DNA from: Burkholderia ubonensis
GTDB lineage: Bacteria > Pseudomonadota > Gammaproteobacteria > Burkholderiales > Burkholderiaceae
Assembly: GCF_902833085.1 (NCBI RefSeq)
Contig: NZ_CADFEB010000009.1
Location: forward strand, 248,001 to 312,000
Direction: 5' to 3'
Length of the DNA: 64,000 bases
The notes beneath the pieces are model-generated. The model was not told the DNA's origin. It did not search any database and worked only from the letters and a program-made list of their open reading frames with translations. The position numbers and the translations under genes were made by a program. Below, piece after piece: positions 24,714 through 33,758 of this stretch. The first letter of the stretch is position 1, and every line of letters starts with the position of its first letter.

Positions 24714-25565
24714 ATGCATCCGTCTACCGCCCCGGCACTGGCCGATGGTGTTCCGATTCGTCGTAACAATGCCGTGCGCCCGAGCGCATGGCGCTTCGTG
24801 CTGCAGGCGCTCGTCGCGGTGTTCGGGGTCTACCTGCTGCTGCCGATCGCGCTGCTGCTGATCGGCTCCGTCGGCCAGTCGTGGACGAACACGCTGCTGC
24901 CCAGCGGCTTCACCGTGCACTGGTTCGCCGATCTGGCCGCGAACGGGAGCTTCACCCGCGCGTTCGGCGTGAGCCTGATGGTCGCGCTGGCGTGCTGCGC
25001 GCTCAATGCCGTGGTCGGCCTGCCGCTTGCGTATGCGCTGCATCACCGTGCGCAGGCCGGGCGCGGCGTCGCGACGCGCATCGTGATGCTGATGCCGGTC
25101 GGCGTGCCGGCGCTGACGCTCGGCTTCGGCTACATCGCGATCTTCAGCGGCGACACGTTGCCGTGGATGGGCACGCTGCCGCTGATGATCGCCGCGCACG
25201 CGGTGCTGACGCTGCCGTACCTGCTGCAGACCCTGCTCAGCGATCTGCGCCATCTCGGCCTCGAACGTCTCGAGGCCTGCGCGGCGACGCTCGGCGCGAC
25301 GCCGCTGCGCCAGTTCTTCACGATCGTGCTGCCGAACCTGCGGCACAGCCTGTTTTCCGGGCTCGTGATGGTGGCCGCGCTGTCGATCGGCGAATTCCAG
25401 GTGTCGAACCTGATCGCGGGCTTCCGCTATCGCAACTATCCGATCGTGCTGCTGCAGGCGTTCTACGGCGCGTCGGGGATGGCGTGCGCGGCGACCGTCG
25501 TGCTGCTCGTCCTCGCCGTGCTCGCGACGCTCGTGTCCGTCAGCACCGTGCAACGTCTGAAGTGA
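24714..25565 (+). CDS. ABC importer permease (2-aminoethylphosphonate PhnV-like)
   Basis: A 283-aa integral membrane protein with six helices, the first at about residues 31-52. The binding-protein-dependent transport (EAA) loop is RLEACAATLGATPLRQFFTI. The opening VGQSWTNTLLPSGFTVHWFA resembles PhnV-type permeases. It is the first gene of a V-T-S-U order (permease, ATPase, binding protein, permease). The next gene starts 7 bp after its stop. Iron or polyamine importers share this family, so the substrate stays tentative. Confidence 0.8.
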   Translation: MHPSTAPALADGVPIRRNNAVRPSAWRFVLQALVAVFGVYLLLPIALLLIGSVGQSWTNTLLPSGFTVHWFADLAANGSFTRAFGVSLMVALACCALNAVVGLPLAYALHHRAQAGRGVATRIVMLMPVGVPALTLGFGYIAIFSGDTLPWMGTLPLMIAAHAVLTLPYLLQTLLSDLRHLGLERLEACAATLGATPLRQFFTIVLPNLRHSLFSGLVMVAALSIGEFQVSNLIAGFRYRNYPIVLLQAFYGASGMACAATVVLLVLAVLATLVSVSTVQRLK

Positions 25566-25572
25566 GTCCGTC

Positions 25573-26604
25573 ATGAGTCTCGATTTCGAACACGTCAGTT
25601 TCCAGTATCCCGGCGCGCGTCACGGCGTCGACGACGTCACGCTGTCCGCTGCGCAAGGCGAGCTGCTCGCCGTGATGGGGCGCAGCGGTTCCGGCAAATC
25701 CACGCTGCTACGGCTCGCCGCCGGCCTGCTCGACGGCTATCGCGGCCGCATCGCGATCGGCGGCGACGACGTGGCGGGCGTGCCCGTGTGGGAGCGCGAG
25801 GTGGGCATGGTGTTCCAGCATTACGCGCTGTTTCCGAACCTGTCGGTCGTCGACAACGTCGCGTACGGCCTGCGCATGCGCGGCGTCGCGGCGGACGTCC
25901 GGCGCCGGCGCGCGCGGGAGATGCTCGAGCGGGTCGGCCTGTCGGCGCATGCGGATCGCGGCATCGCGATGCTGTCCGGCGGGCAGCAGCAGCGCGTCGC
26001 GCTGGCCCGGGCGCTCGTGATCGAACCGAAGCTGCTGCTGCTCGACGAGCCGCTGGCGGCGCTCGACGCCGGTATCCGTCATCAGCTGCGCGACGAGATC
26101 CGCGCGCTGCAGCGCGCGTGCGGCGCGACGACGCTGCTCGTCACGCACGACCAGGACGAGGCGCTGAGCATGGCCGACCGCGTCGCGATCGTCGACGGCG
26201 GCCGCATGCTGCAGGCCGGCACGCCGCGCGACCTGTACGAGCGTCCGGCGAGCGCGCAGGTCGCCCGCTTCGTCGGCCATTCGACGGTGCTGCGCGGCCG
26301 CGTGCTTGCACAGGGCGCGATCGACGTGCGCTTCACGACGCTGTGCGTCGAAACGGGCGCGCACCGGCCGGGCGACACGGTCGACGTGCTGGTGCGGCCC
26401 GAGCACGTGCAGCCCGATCCGCCCGCGTACGCGGTGAACCGCATCGATGGCCGGATCGGCGAGGTGCGCTACTTCGGCGCGACGCAGCGTTTCGACTTCG
26501 TGCCGGCGGGCGGAACCGACGCGTTGCTGTGCGAAGGGCGCGAACTGCCCGCGCGCTGCATCGCGATCGAGCCGCGCCATCTGCTCGTGCTGCCCGCCGC
26601 GTAA
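25573..26604 (+). CDS. ABC importer ATPase (PhnT/FbpC/PotA-like)
   Basis: A 343-aa ATPase. Walker A is GRSGSGKST (residues 36-44), the signature LSGGQQQRVALARAL is near 135-149, Walker B is LLLLDEPLAALDA, and the switch His is in TLLVTHDQDEAL. A C-terminal TOBE-like domain (about 265-343, VRPEHVQPDPPAYAVNRIDG) is typical of the spermidine/iron/AEP importer ATPases. It energises the two neighbouring permeases. It lies 7 bp after the first permease and 36 bp before the binding protein. Confidence 0.88.
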   Translation: MSLDFEHVSFQYPGARHGVDDVTLSAAQGELLAVMGRSGSGKSTLLRLAAGLLDGYRGRIAIGGDDVAGVPVWEREVGMVFQHYALFPNLSVVDNVAYGLRMRGVAADVRRRRAREMLERVGLSAHADRGIAMLSGGQQQRVALARALVIEPKLLLLDEPLAALDAGIRHQLRDEIRALQRACGATTLLVTHDQDEALSMADRVAIVDGGRMLQAGTPRDLYERPASAQVARFVGHSTVLRGRVLAQGAIDVRFTTLCVETGAHRPGDTVDVLVRPEHVQPDPPAYAVNRIDGRIGEVRYFGATQRFDFVPAGGTDALLCEGRELPARCIAIEPRHLLVLPAA

Positions 26605-26640
26605 GCGCGGGCGACCCCATTCATTCAACGGAGATTCACG

Positions 26641-27729
26641 ATGTCTGCACGCCGCCTGTTCCTCAATACGATGCGCCGCCGCCTGCTGGCGCTCTGCGCG
26701 CTCGCGACGCTCGCGCCGTTGGGCGCCCACGCCGCGCCGCTCTATCCCGGCGAAGACGCGCTGTACGAGAAGGCCGCCGACGAGGGGCTCGTCGTGTCGT
26801 TCGACACGGGGCCGGAATGGGCGAACTGGAAGGCGCTGTTCGCCGAATTCCGCAAGCGCTATCCGAAGGTCGAGATCACGTACAACGATATCGGCTCGGC
26901 GGCCACCGTCGTCGCGCTCGACAAGTCGCGGCGCCGCCCGCAGGCCGACACCGCGTACTACTTTGCCGCGTCGGCGCTCGATGCGGCGGGCAAGGACGTG
27001 GTCGCGCCGTTCAAGCCGCTCAATTTCGACAAGCTGCCGGCGGTGTTCCGCGCGGCCGACGGCCGCTGGTTCGCGGTGCACTCGCTGAACATCGCGTTCC
27101 TCGTCAACAAGAAGCTCGTGAAGAACGCGCCGCAGCGCTGGTCCGACCTGCTGAAGCCCGAGTACCGCAACGCGGTCGTCTATCTCGATCCGCGCTCGAC
27201 CGGGCAGGGACAGGTCGCGGTGTTCGCGGCCGCGTACGCGAACGGCGGCAGCGTCGAGAACCCGAAGCCGGGCGCGGAATTCTTCGGCAAGCTGAAGAAC
27301 GCGGGCAACGTGCTGCGCGTCGAGGGCACGACGCCCTACGCGAAGTTCGTGAAAGGCGAGATCCCGATCCTGATCGGCTACGAGAACGACGGGCTCAAGG
27401 CGAAATACGCGGACGGGATGGGCGACGCGGCGGAAGTGGTGATTCCGCAGGACGGCAGCGTGTCGGCGCCGTATGCGATGAGCCTCGTGAAGAACGGCCC
27501 GAACCCGGCCGCCGCGCAGCTGTGGCTCAACCTGGTGATGAGCGACGCGGGGCAGGCGCTGTTCGCGCAAGGCTACGTGCGTCCGGCGGTGCCCGGTACG
27601 CCGGTGGCGCCGGACGTCGCGGCGAAGCTGCCGAATGCGCCGCAGGTGCGCCCGCTCGACGTCGCGAAGGCGGCGGCGCGCAAGGCCGAGGTCGACCAGT
27701 TGTGGTCGCAGGCGACGCTCGGCAAGTAA
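26641..27729 (+). CDS. Periplasmic substrate-binding protein of the ABC importer (PhnS-like)
   Basis: A 362-aa protein with a signal peptide (residues ~1-31, ending LGAHAAP). The mature part is a type-2 periplasmic-binding fold: EGLVVSFDTGPEWANWKALF, AFLVNKKLVKNAPQRWSDLL, YLDPRSTGQGQVAVFAAAYA and FVKGEIPILIGYENDG. It belongs to the iron/thiamine/AEP-type binding proteins; the lack of the Tyr-Tyr motif near the end argues against ferric iron. It gives the importer its specificity. A ribosome binding site for the next permease (AAGGAG) begins at the stop codon. Confidence 0.82.
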   Translation: MSARRLFLNTMRRRLLALCALATLAPLGAHAAPLYPGEDALYEKAADEGLVVSFDTGPEWANWKALFAEFRKRYPKVEITYNDIGSAATVVALDKSRRRPQADTAYYFAASALDAAGKDVVAPFKPLNFDKLPAVFRAADGRWFAVHSLNIAFLVNKKLVKNAPQRWSDLLKPEYRNAVVYLDPRSTGQGQVAVFAAAYANGGSVENPKPGAEFFGKLKNAGNVLRVEGTTPYAKFVKGEIPILIGYENDGLKAKYADGMGDAAEVVIPQDGSVSAPYAMSLVKNGPNPAAAQLWLNLVMSDAGQALFAQGYVRPAVPGTPVAPDVAAKLPNAPQVRPLDVAKAAARKAEVDQLWSQATLGK

Positions 27730-27739
27730 GGAGCGCGAG

Positions 27740-28570
27740 ATGCAGGCCACTTTACCGGAACGCGGCGCGCTGCGCCGTTTCGGCGCGGCGCCGGCTGCGG
27801 GATTGCTCGCGGTGTTCTTCGTGCTGCCGCTCGCGGCGCTCGTCGGCGCGGCGTTCACGGACGGCGGCCGCGCGTTCGCCGCGGTGCTGCGCGATCCGCT
27901 CGTCGCCGATGCGCTCGCGCGCTCGCTGGCGCTGGCGGTCGGCGCCGGCACGCTGTCGGTCGGGGTCGGCGTGCCGGTCGCTTTCGCGCTGGCGGGGCAG
28001 TCGCCCGCCCGCCGCCACTGGTCGCTCGCGCTGCTCGGCGTGCCGCTCGCGTTCTCCGGGCTGGTGATTGCGTACGGCTTCATCCTCGCGTTCGGCCGCG
28101 CCGGCTTCGTCACCACGCTGCTGGCGTCGCTGGGGGCCGACCAGAACGTGATCGGCGGCGCGATCTACACGATGCCGGGGCTCGCCGTTGCCTACGCGTA
28201 CTACCTGATCCCGCGCGTCGCGCTGATGATCTATCCGGCGCTCGCGAATCTCGACCGCAGGCCGCTCGAAGCGGCGCTGACGCTCGGCGCGCGGCCGTGG
28301 CGCGCGTGGCTCGACGTCGCGTGGCGCGAGCTGTGGCCGTCGGTCGCGTCCGCGTGGTGCCTCGTGACGGCGATCGCGCTCGGCACCTACGGCACGGCGC
28401 TCGCGCTGGCCGGCACGCAAATCAACATCCTGCCGCTGCTGATGTACCTGAAGCTGTCGGACGGGCAAACCGATTTCTCGCAGGCGGCCGTGCTGTCGAT
28501 CGTGCTGACGGCGCTCTGCACCTGCGTTCTTGCACTGGGGGAAGGCCTTGTTCGGCAACGGCGTCATTGA
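27740..28570 (+). CDS. Second ABC importer permease (PhnU-like)
   Basis: A 276-aa membrane protein with six helices (first at about 17-38, AAGLLAVFFVLPLAALVGAA) and an EAA loop PLEAALTLGARPWRAWLDVA. The start at 27740 is set by the AAGGAG site at 27727-27732. It completes a two-permease importer with the gene at 24714. Its 3' end overlaps the start region of the next gene by up to 41 nt. Confidence 0.85.
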   Translation: MQATLPERGALRRFGAAPAAGLLAVFFVLPLAALVGAAFTDGGRAFAAVLRDPLVADALARSLALAVGAGTLSVGVGVPVAFALAGQSPARRHWSLALLGVPLAFSGLVIAYGFILAFGRAGFVTTLLASLGADQNVIGGAIYTMPGLAVAYAYYLIPRVALMIYPALANLDRRPLEAALTLGARPWRAWLDVAWRELWPSVASAWCLVTAIALGTYGTALALAGTQINILPLLMYLKLSDGQTDFSQAAVLSIVLTALCTCVLALGEGLVRQRRH

Positions 28571-29102
28571 ATGTGAATGGTCGGAGGACGCGCGTGACGC
28601 GCTCGCGCGGCTCGCGCAGCGGCAGCGCGGCGCACGCCGGCACCGGATGCCGGTCGGCGTGATCGGGCCGCGCGATGCGACGGAAATGCAAATGCGCGTC
28701 GCCGAGCGGATCGCGTACGGCATCGCGGCGGCGGGCGTCGCGCTCGTCGGCGGCGGCAAGCAGGGCGTGATGGAGGCCGCCGCGCGCGGCGCGCATGCGG
28801 CCGGCGGGTGCGCGATCGGGCTATTGCCCGAGGACGATGCGCAGGAGGCGAATCCGTACCTGAGCGTCGCGCTGCCGACCGGTCTCGGCATCACGCGCAA
28901 TGCGCTGATCGCGCGCGCATCGCTGTGCCTGGTCGCGGTGGGCGGCGGCCTCGGCACGCTGTCCGAGATCGCGCTCGGCCTGCAATGGGGCAAGCCGGTG
29001 TTCACGATTTGCGACGCGCCGCAGGTGGCGGGCGTCGAGTGCTTCGACGAAGCGGACCCGCTCGTCGCGCGTGTCGCGCGGTGGCTGTCCGATTCGGCGT
29101 AG
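28530..29102 (+). CDS. LOG/SLOG-family Rossmann nucleotide-binding protein (TIGR00725-like)
   Basis: A protein of up to 190 aa. The Rossmann-like LOG fold shows in MPVGVIGPRDATEMQMRVAE, GVALVGGGKQGVMEAAARGA, GLGITRNALIARASLCLVAV and GGGLGTLSEIALGLQWGKPV. The PGGxGTxxE pattern of true cytokinin LOGs is here GGGLGTLSE, closer to the TIGR00725/SLOG sensors. The start is uncertain: a TTG at 28530, or a TTG at 28548 behind GGGGGAAGG, both inside the permease gene. Overlap with the importer suggests translational coupling. Its ligand and role are unknown. Confidence 0.75.
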   Translation: MHWGKALFGNGVIECEWSEDARDALARLAQRQRGARRHRMPVGVIGPRDATEMQMRVAERIAYGIAAAGVALVGGGKQGVMEAAARGAHAAGGCAIGLLPEDDAQEANPYLSVALPTGLGITRNALIARASLCLVAVGGGLGTLSEIALGLQWGKPVFTICDAPQVAGVECFDEADPLVARVARWLSDSA

Positions 29103-29171
29103 GTCGGCATCTCGCTCGGGGGGGATGCATCGTTTCGGGTGGCATCGAATCAATAGACAGGAATCCTCTAC

Positions 29172-30371
29172 ATGAAGAAGATCACTTTGGCGCTCTGCGT
29201 CGCCGGCTGCCTTTGCACCGCGGCGCATGCGCAAGGCACCGTCACGCTCTACGGGATCGTCGACGCGGGGCTCGGGTACGCGAGCAACCAGCGCGTCGCG
29301 ACGAGCAAGGGCTCGCTGGGCTCGCCGGTCGCGTATCGCGGCGCATCGAGCTACAGCTTCGCGAGCGGCACGTGGTCCGGCAGCCGCTGGGGGCTCAAGG
29401 GCAAGGAAGACCTCGGCGACGGGCTCGCCGCGGTGTTCCAGCTCGAGAGCGGCTTCAACATCGGCACCGGCCAGCTCGGTCAGGGTGGCCGCATGTTCGG
29501 CCGGCAGTCGTGGATGGGGCTGTCGAGCACGCGCTACGGCACGCTGACGATGGGCCGCCAGTACGATCCGGTCGTCGATTTCGTCGGCTCGATCGGGCCC
29601 GGCTCGTTCCTGACCGGGATGGGCGCGCATCCGGGCGATCTCGACAACATCGACAACCAGTCGCGCGAGAACAACTCGGTCAAGTACGTCAGCCCGAAGT
29701 TCGGCGGCTTCACGTTCGGCGCGCTGTACGGGTTCGGCAACCAGGCCGGCAGCGTGAAGAACCAGAACACGTGGAGCGTCGGCGGCCAGTACGTGAACGG
29801 GCCGTTCGCGATCGGCGCCGCGTACCTGTACGCGACGAACGCGTTCGGCGCGAACGGCGGCGCGTGGACCGGCTCGTATGACGGCACATTCGCGTCGTCG
29901 ATCAACGAGGGCTTCGCGTCGTCGAAGAGCATGCAGATCGTTGCGGTCGCATCGACCTACCAGATCGGCGCGGTGACGATGGGCCTGTCGTACAGCAACA
30001 CGCAATACCACGCGGGCGCGGTTTCGACGTTCAAGGGCAACGCGACCTACAACTCGGTCGGCGGCACCGTGTCATGGCAGGCGTCGCCCGCGCTGCGCGT
30101 CGCGGCGGGCTACGATTTCACGCGCGGCAGCTCGGTCGGCGGCGACGCCGCGCCGAAGTATCACCAGTTGAACCTCGCGTCGTATTACTACCTGTCGAAG
30201 CGCACCGCGCTGTACGGCCTCGTCGGCTACCAGAAGGCGAGCGGCAAGACGCTCGATCCGTACGGCAACGTCGTCGACGCGACGGCGTCGATCGGCGACG
30301 TCGGCAATGGCATCTCGTCCGCGGGCGATACGCAGACGCTCGTGCGGGTGGGCGTGCGGCATACGTTCTGA
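29172..30371 (+). CDS. Outer-membrane porin, OmpC-like (Porin_4)
   Basis: A 399-aa protein with a signal peptide (residues 1-20, ending TAAHAQ). The mature N terminus GTVTLYGIVDAGLGYAS is the standard first strand of Burkholderia porins, followed by SRWGLKGKEDLGDGLAAVFQ and FGRQSWMGLSSTRYGTLTMG. It ends in a C-terminal Phe (VGVRHTF), the beta-barrel assembly signal. It would be a trimeric 16-strand channel for small solutes. A ribosome binding site ACAGGAATC is present, and a clear terminator follows at 30409. Confidence 0.93.
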   Translation: MKKITLALCVAGCLCTAAHAQGTVTLYGIVDAGLGYASNQRVATSKGSLGSPVAYRGASSYSFASGTWSGSRWGLKGKEDLGDGLAAVFQLESGFNIGTGQLGQGGRMFGRQSWMGLSSTRYGTLTMGRQYDPVVDFVGSIGPGSFLTGMGAHPGDLDNIDNQSRENNSVKYVSPKFGGFTFGALYGFGNQAGSVKNQNTWSVGGQYVNGPFAIGAAYLYATNAFGANGGAWTGSYDGTFASSINEGFASSKSMQIVAVASTYQIGAVTMGLSYSNTQYHAGAVSTFKGNATYNSVGGTVSWQASPALRVAAGYDFTRGSSVGGDAAPKYHQLNLASYYYLSKRTALYGLVGYQKASGKTLDPYGNVVDATASIGDVGNGISSAGDTQTLVRVGVRHTF

Positions 30372-30408
30372 GCCTTCCGAGCGCGCACTTTCTCCAGCGA
30401 TTTCGATG

Positions 30409-30440
30409 CGGCTCTCGCGTGATGCGAGGGCCGTTTTTTT
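30409..30440 (+). terminator. Rho-independent terminator of the porin gene
   Basis: A 10-bp stem (30409-30418 and 30424-30433, one wobble pair) with a 5-nt loop is followed by seven T residues. It starts 38 bp after the stop. Confidence 0.88.
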
Positions 30441-30706
30441 GACGTGTGGGTGGAGCGGAATGTGCCGGAGGCTGGCGGGCGTCACGTATCGTCAGGCTTG
30501 CTTGAATTCCGCCGGACGCAGCGCCATCTTGATCGCGCATGACCCTTCGACAACGCCTCCAAGTCGTCTCCGATTCGGTAGATTTCTATATAGTTCATCC
30601 GAACAAAGCGGCATGACTTGTATAGTTTTCTGCCGAAATGCTGCGGTTTGGCCCAGAGCCGAACGTGCGTTACCAACGAAATGGCACGGATCCTACCGAC
30701 GACACC

Positions 30707-30910
30707 ATGGACAAGCGCTACACCGCACTCTCGCTTCCGGATCAACTGGCGCTGTGGCTGACCAGCGCCGAAATGGCGAAGCTCGCGGGCGTGTCGACGA
30801 AAACGATGCAGGATATCGAGCAGGGGCGCAGCGAGGGCACCGTGCAGACGATGAGCCGCATCTTCGGCATGCTCGGGCTGAAGCTCGGCGTGGTGCGTCA
30901 GTCGCCGTAG
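30707..30910 (+). CDS. Small XRE/HipB-like helix-turn-helix protein
   Basis: A 67-aa protein that is essentially one helix-turn-helix: TSAEMAKLAGVSTKTMQDIE, then SEGTVQTMSRIFGMLGLKLG, as in HipB-type antitoxins and XRE regulators. The start at MDKRYTAL is chosen because the longer frame reads through AT-rich non-coding sequence. No toxin-like partner is seen on either side. The ~260 bp upstream (30441-30700) is AT-richer than the surroundings and carries two TATAGTT direct repeats near 30590-30635; I see no other gene there. Confidence 0.7.
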   Translation: MDKRYTALSLPDQLALWLTSAEMAKLAGVSTKTMQDIEQGRSEGTVQTMSRIFGMLGLKLGVVRQSP

Positions 30911-30925
30911 CGCCTGCCCACGTCG

Positions 30926-31831
30926 TCAGACCGCCACCGGCCCATCCACTTCCTCCGCCCGCGCGAACAGCCAATCGACGAACGTGCGCAACGGCCGGTC
31001 GTCGTCGTCGCGATACAGGCAATGAAACGGCGGCCCTTCGAGCCGGACCTCGGGAAACAGCGCGACGAGCCGGCCGCTTGCGAGGTCGTCGCGCACGACG
31101 GCGCGCGTGGCGAGGCATACGCCGAGCCCGCTGGCGGCAGCCTTGAGCAGCAGGAAGAAATCGCGATAGAACGGGCCGCGCAGCGTCTCGGTGACGTCCG
31201 TGCCGGCCTGATGGAACCAGTACTGCCACGCTTGCGGCACGGCCTCGTAGTGCAGGAGCGGCACATGGCGCAGGTCGGACGGCACGCGCACGCGCTCGAG
31301 CAGCGGATGGCCGGGCGCGCAGACGGGCACCGCGACGCCCGCGAGCAGCGGCCGCGACACGAAGCCCTTGCGGCGCAGCTCCGGCGTATAGCGGCGGATC
31401 ACGACGTCGCAGGTCTCGTCGAACCGGTCCAGCTCGGCATCGGGCGTCGCGGCGAGCTGCACGTCGATGCCCGGATACGCGGCCTGGAACGCGGCCAGTT
31501 GCGGCAGCAACCAGCCGTGCGCGAACGATGCGGTCGTATCGACGCGGATCGGCGGGCTGCCGACGGAATCGAACATCTGCCCGGTCGCCTGCGCAAGCCG
31601 CCCGAGGCAGCTCGCGACGTCGACGAGATAATGCCGCGCACGCGGCGTGAGCCGCAGCGAGCGCCCGTCGCGTTCGAACAGCTTCTGCCCGAAGTACGTT
31701 TCGAGCACGCGGATCTGCTGCGCGACCGCACTCTGGGTCACGTTCAGCTCCTCGGCGGCGAGGGTCAGGCTTTGCAGGCGTCCGGCAGCTTCGAAGCTGC
31801 GCAACGCGTTCAGGGGCGGCAGTCGGCGCAT
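30926..31831 (-). CDS. LysR-family regulator (GcvA-like)
   Basis: A 301-aa protein starting MRRLPPLNALRSFEAAGRLQ, the classic GcvA-type N terminus, with VTQSAVAQQIRVLETYFGQK as recognition helix region and an effector domain beginning VDTTASFAHGWLLPQLAAFQ. It is convergent with the small XRE gene and divergent from the lipoprotein gene at 31930 (98 bp). Its target is not evident. Confidence 0.92.
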   Translation of the reverse strand: MRRLPPLNALRSFEAAGRLQSLTLAAEELNVTQSAVAQQIRVLETYFGQKLFERDGRSLRLTPRARHYLVDVASCLGRLAQATGQMFDSVGSPPIRVDTTASFAHGWLLPQLAAFQAAYPGIDVQLAATPDAELDRFDETCDVVIRRYTPELRRKGFVSRPLLAGVAVPVCAPGHPLLERVRVPSDLRHVPLLHYEAVPQAWQYWFHQAGTDVTETLRGPFYRDFFLLLKAAASGLGVCLATRAVVRDDLASGRLVALFPEVRLEGPPFHCLYRDDDDRPLRTFVDWLFARAEEVDGPVAV

Positions 31832-31929
31832 CGTGCGATCGCGAAGAAAAGCTACACAGTCGGTCAGAAAATGTCGTTTGTCGAGGCCGGGGCGCCTCCC
31901 TATCATGGCGCCGACAGGAGAATGCCCCG

Positions 31930-32565
31930 ATGACGATCATAGCGCCGCCCGATGTCCGATCAACTGGAATCCGCCGCTTTCGGCGAGCCCGACGGACGCG
32001 CTCGCTCGCCTGCGCGGGCCTGTTCGCGGCGCTGGCCGGATGCGCGGCACAACCGGCGACCGAGCGCCAGATCGGCAGCGGCGGGTCGCTGGTGCGCTAC
32101 AGCTCGAGCCAGACCGAGGTCGACCTGACCGACGCGGAGCGGCAGACGCTGCGCATGCTGAGCGATCGCAGCTATGCGGGCGCGACGCAGGCGCATGTGC
32201 TCGACGCGGTGGCGGGCGTGCTGCGCGCGCAGGGCTACGCGCCGGTGACGGTCGATCGCGACACGGGGCTGGTCGAGGCGGGCCGCAGCGACACGCTGCT
32301 CCCGAAGTGGCGGCAACTGGTGCGCGGCGCGGTGAAGGCCCGCATCGGCTTTTTGCCGGCGAAGCCGGATCACGAGCGCGTAGCGGCGATCGTGACGGTG
32401 CGGGTGACGAGCACGCGCGAGACGGTCGTGCGCGCGCGGTTCGACCGCACGGTGTGGGACAGCAACGGCGATTCGCGCACCAAGACCGTCGTCGAGCCGG
32501 ATTTCTATCAGACGTTTTTCGCGGCAGTGGACAACGCGATGTGCGCGACGCCGTGCGGGCGGTGA
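31930..32565 (+). CDS. Lipoprotein, function unknown
   Basis: A 211-aa protein with an Arg-rich start, hydrophobic stretch and lipobox ALAGC (Cys about residue 38). The mature part includes VDLTDAERQTLRMLSDRSYA and a beta-rich C-terminal half (AIVTVRVTSTRETVVRARFD). A GGAGAATG ribosome binding site precedes the ATG. It resembles conserved Burkholderia lipoproteins of unknown role. It ends 14 bp from the end of the convergent DUF2474 gene. Confidence 0.7.
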   Translation: MTIIAPPDVRSTGIRRFRRARRTRSLACAGLFAALAGCAAQPATERQIGSGGSLVRYSSSQTEVDLTDAERQTLRMLSDRSYAGATQAHVLDAVAGVLRAQGYAPVTVDRDTGLVEAGRSDTLLPKWRQLVRGAVKARIGFLPAKPDHERVAAIVTVRVTSTRETVVRARFDRTVWDSNGDSRTKTVVEPDFYQTFFAAVDNAMCATPCGR

Positions 32566-32579
32566 ACGGTGCGACGCGC

Positions 32580-32747
32580 CTACTTCACCGCGAACAGCGT
32601 CAGGTTCATGAAGATCTTGAACGCATAGCCGAGCGTGACCGCGCCGGCGACGCCGCCTGCCCACAGCAGGACGAACCACATCCAGCCGCGCAGTTTCGAG
32701 CGCGGCGCGGCGCCGTGCTCAGTGGTGGTAGTAGTGCTGGTCTTCAT
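32580..32747 (-). CDS. DUF2474 small subunit-like membrane protein of the CioAB oxidase
   Basis: A 55-aa protein: Thr-rich start MKTSTTTTTEHGA, then a basic segment and one transmembrane helix (about 22-44, WMWFVLLWAGGVAGAVTLGY), ending NLTLFAVK. DUF2474 proteins sit downstream of cyanide-insensitive bd oxidase genes, analogous to CydX in E. coli, and probably stabilise the complex. Its start overlaps the end of cioB by 29 nt, so it is translated with it. Confidence 0.85.
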   Translation of the reverse strand: MKTSTTTTTEHGAAPRSKLRGWMWFVLLWAGGVAGAVTLGYAFKIFMNLTLFAVK

Positions 32748-33726
32748 GGCGCACCTTGCCTCGGAATACCCAGTAGCCCATCGTCGTGTAGGCGATGATG
32801 ATCGGCAGGATAACCGCTGCGCCGACCAGTGTGAAGGTCTGGCTGGAGCGCGGCGCGGCCGCTTCCCAGATCGTCATGCTCTGCGGGATCGCATACGGGA
32901 ACAGCGTGACGAGCAGGCCGACGTAGCCGAGCAGCACGAGCGCCAGCGCGAGCACGAACGGCGTCGTGTCGTGCCGGTCGCGCACCGCGCGACGCATCCA
33001 CATCGCGCAGCCGACGACGAGGAACGGCACCGGCAGCAGGCGCCAGAACAGCCCCGAATCGAACCAGCGCTGCGCGATCGCCGGGTCCTGCAGCGGCGTC
33101 CACAGGCTGACGACCGCGATGAAGCCGAGCAGCACGACGGTCAGCGGCCACACGACGCGATGCAGGCGGCGCTGCAGGTCGCCTTCGGTCTTCGCGACGA
33201 GCCAGCAGCAGCCGAGCAGCGCGTAGGTGGCGACGAGGCCGAGGCCCGTCAGCAGGCTGAACGGCGTGAGCCAGTCGAACGCGTCGCCGGCGAACACGCC
33301 GTCCTTCACATCGATGCCCTGCAGGAACGCGCCGAGCGCGATGCCCTGGAACAGCGTCGCGCCGGCCGAGCCGCCGATGAACGCGAGATCCCACAGCTGC
33401 TTGGTGCGGCGCGCCTTCGCGCGGATCTCGAACGACACGCCGCGGAAGATCAGGCAGATCAGCATGAAGATCAGCGGCAGGTACAGCGCGGACAGCACGG
33501 TCGAGTAGACGACCGGAAACACCGCGAACAGGCCGGCGCCGCCGAGCACGAGCCACGTCTCGTTGCCGTCCCACACGGGCGCGACCGTGTTCATCATCAG
33601 GTCGCGTTCCTTCTCGTCCGGGAAGAACGGGAAGACGATGCCGATGCCGAGGTCGAAACCGTCGAGCACGACGTACATGAAGAGCCCCAATGCGATGATC
33701 GCGGCCCAGATTACGGTGACGTCCAT
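32719..33726 (-). CDS. cioB: Cyanide-insensitive cytochrome bd oxidase subunit II
   Basis: A 335-aa integral membrane protein starting MDVTVIWAAIIALGLFMYVV, the standard N terminus of CydB/CioB, with DGFDLGIGIVFPF and VWDGNETWLVLGGAGLFAVF. Together with subunit I it forms a quinol:O2 oxidoreductase in the inner membrane. The start at 33726 is 32 bp downstream of cioA. It overlaps the DUF2474 gene at its 3' end. Confidence 0.95.
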   Translation of the reverse strand: MDVTVIWAAIIALGLFMYVVLDGFDLGIGIVFPFFPDEKERDLMMNTVAPVWDGNETWLVLGGAGLFAVFPVVYSTVLSALYLPLIFMLICLIFRGVSFEIRAKARRTKQLWDLAFIGGSAGATLFQGIALGAFLQGIDVKDGVFAGDAFDWLTPFSLLTGLGLVATYALLGCCWLVAKTEGDLQRRLHRVVWPLTVVLLGFIAVVSLWTPLQDPAIAQRWFDSGLFWRLLPVPFLVVGCAMWMRRAVRDRHDTTPFVLALALVLLGYVGLLVTLFPYAIPQSMTIWEAAAPRSSQTFTLVGAAVILPIIIAYTTMGYWVFRGKVRHEDQHYYHH

Positions 33727-33758
33727 GAATATCCTCGTATGCGTGTGTGGTGGGCCGT

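Noticed and set aside
28530..28571. Permease/LOG overlap as evidence of a fusion protein
   Set aside because: The two frames differ and the permease has its own stop at 28570.
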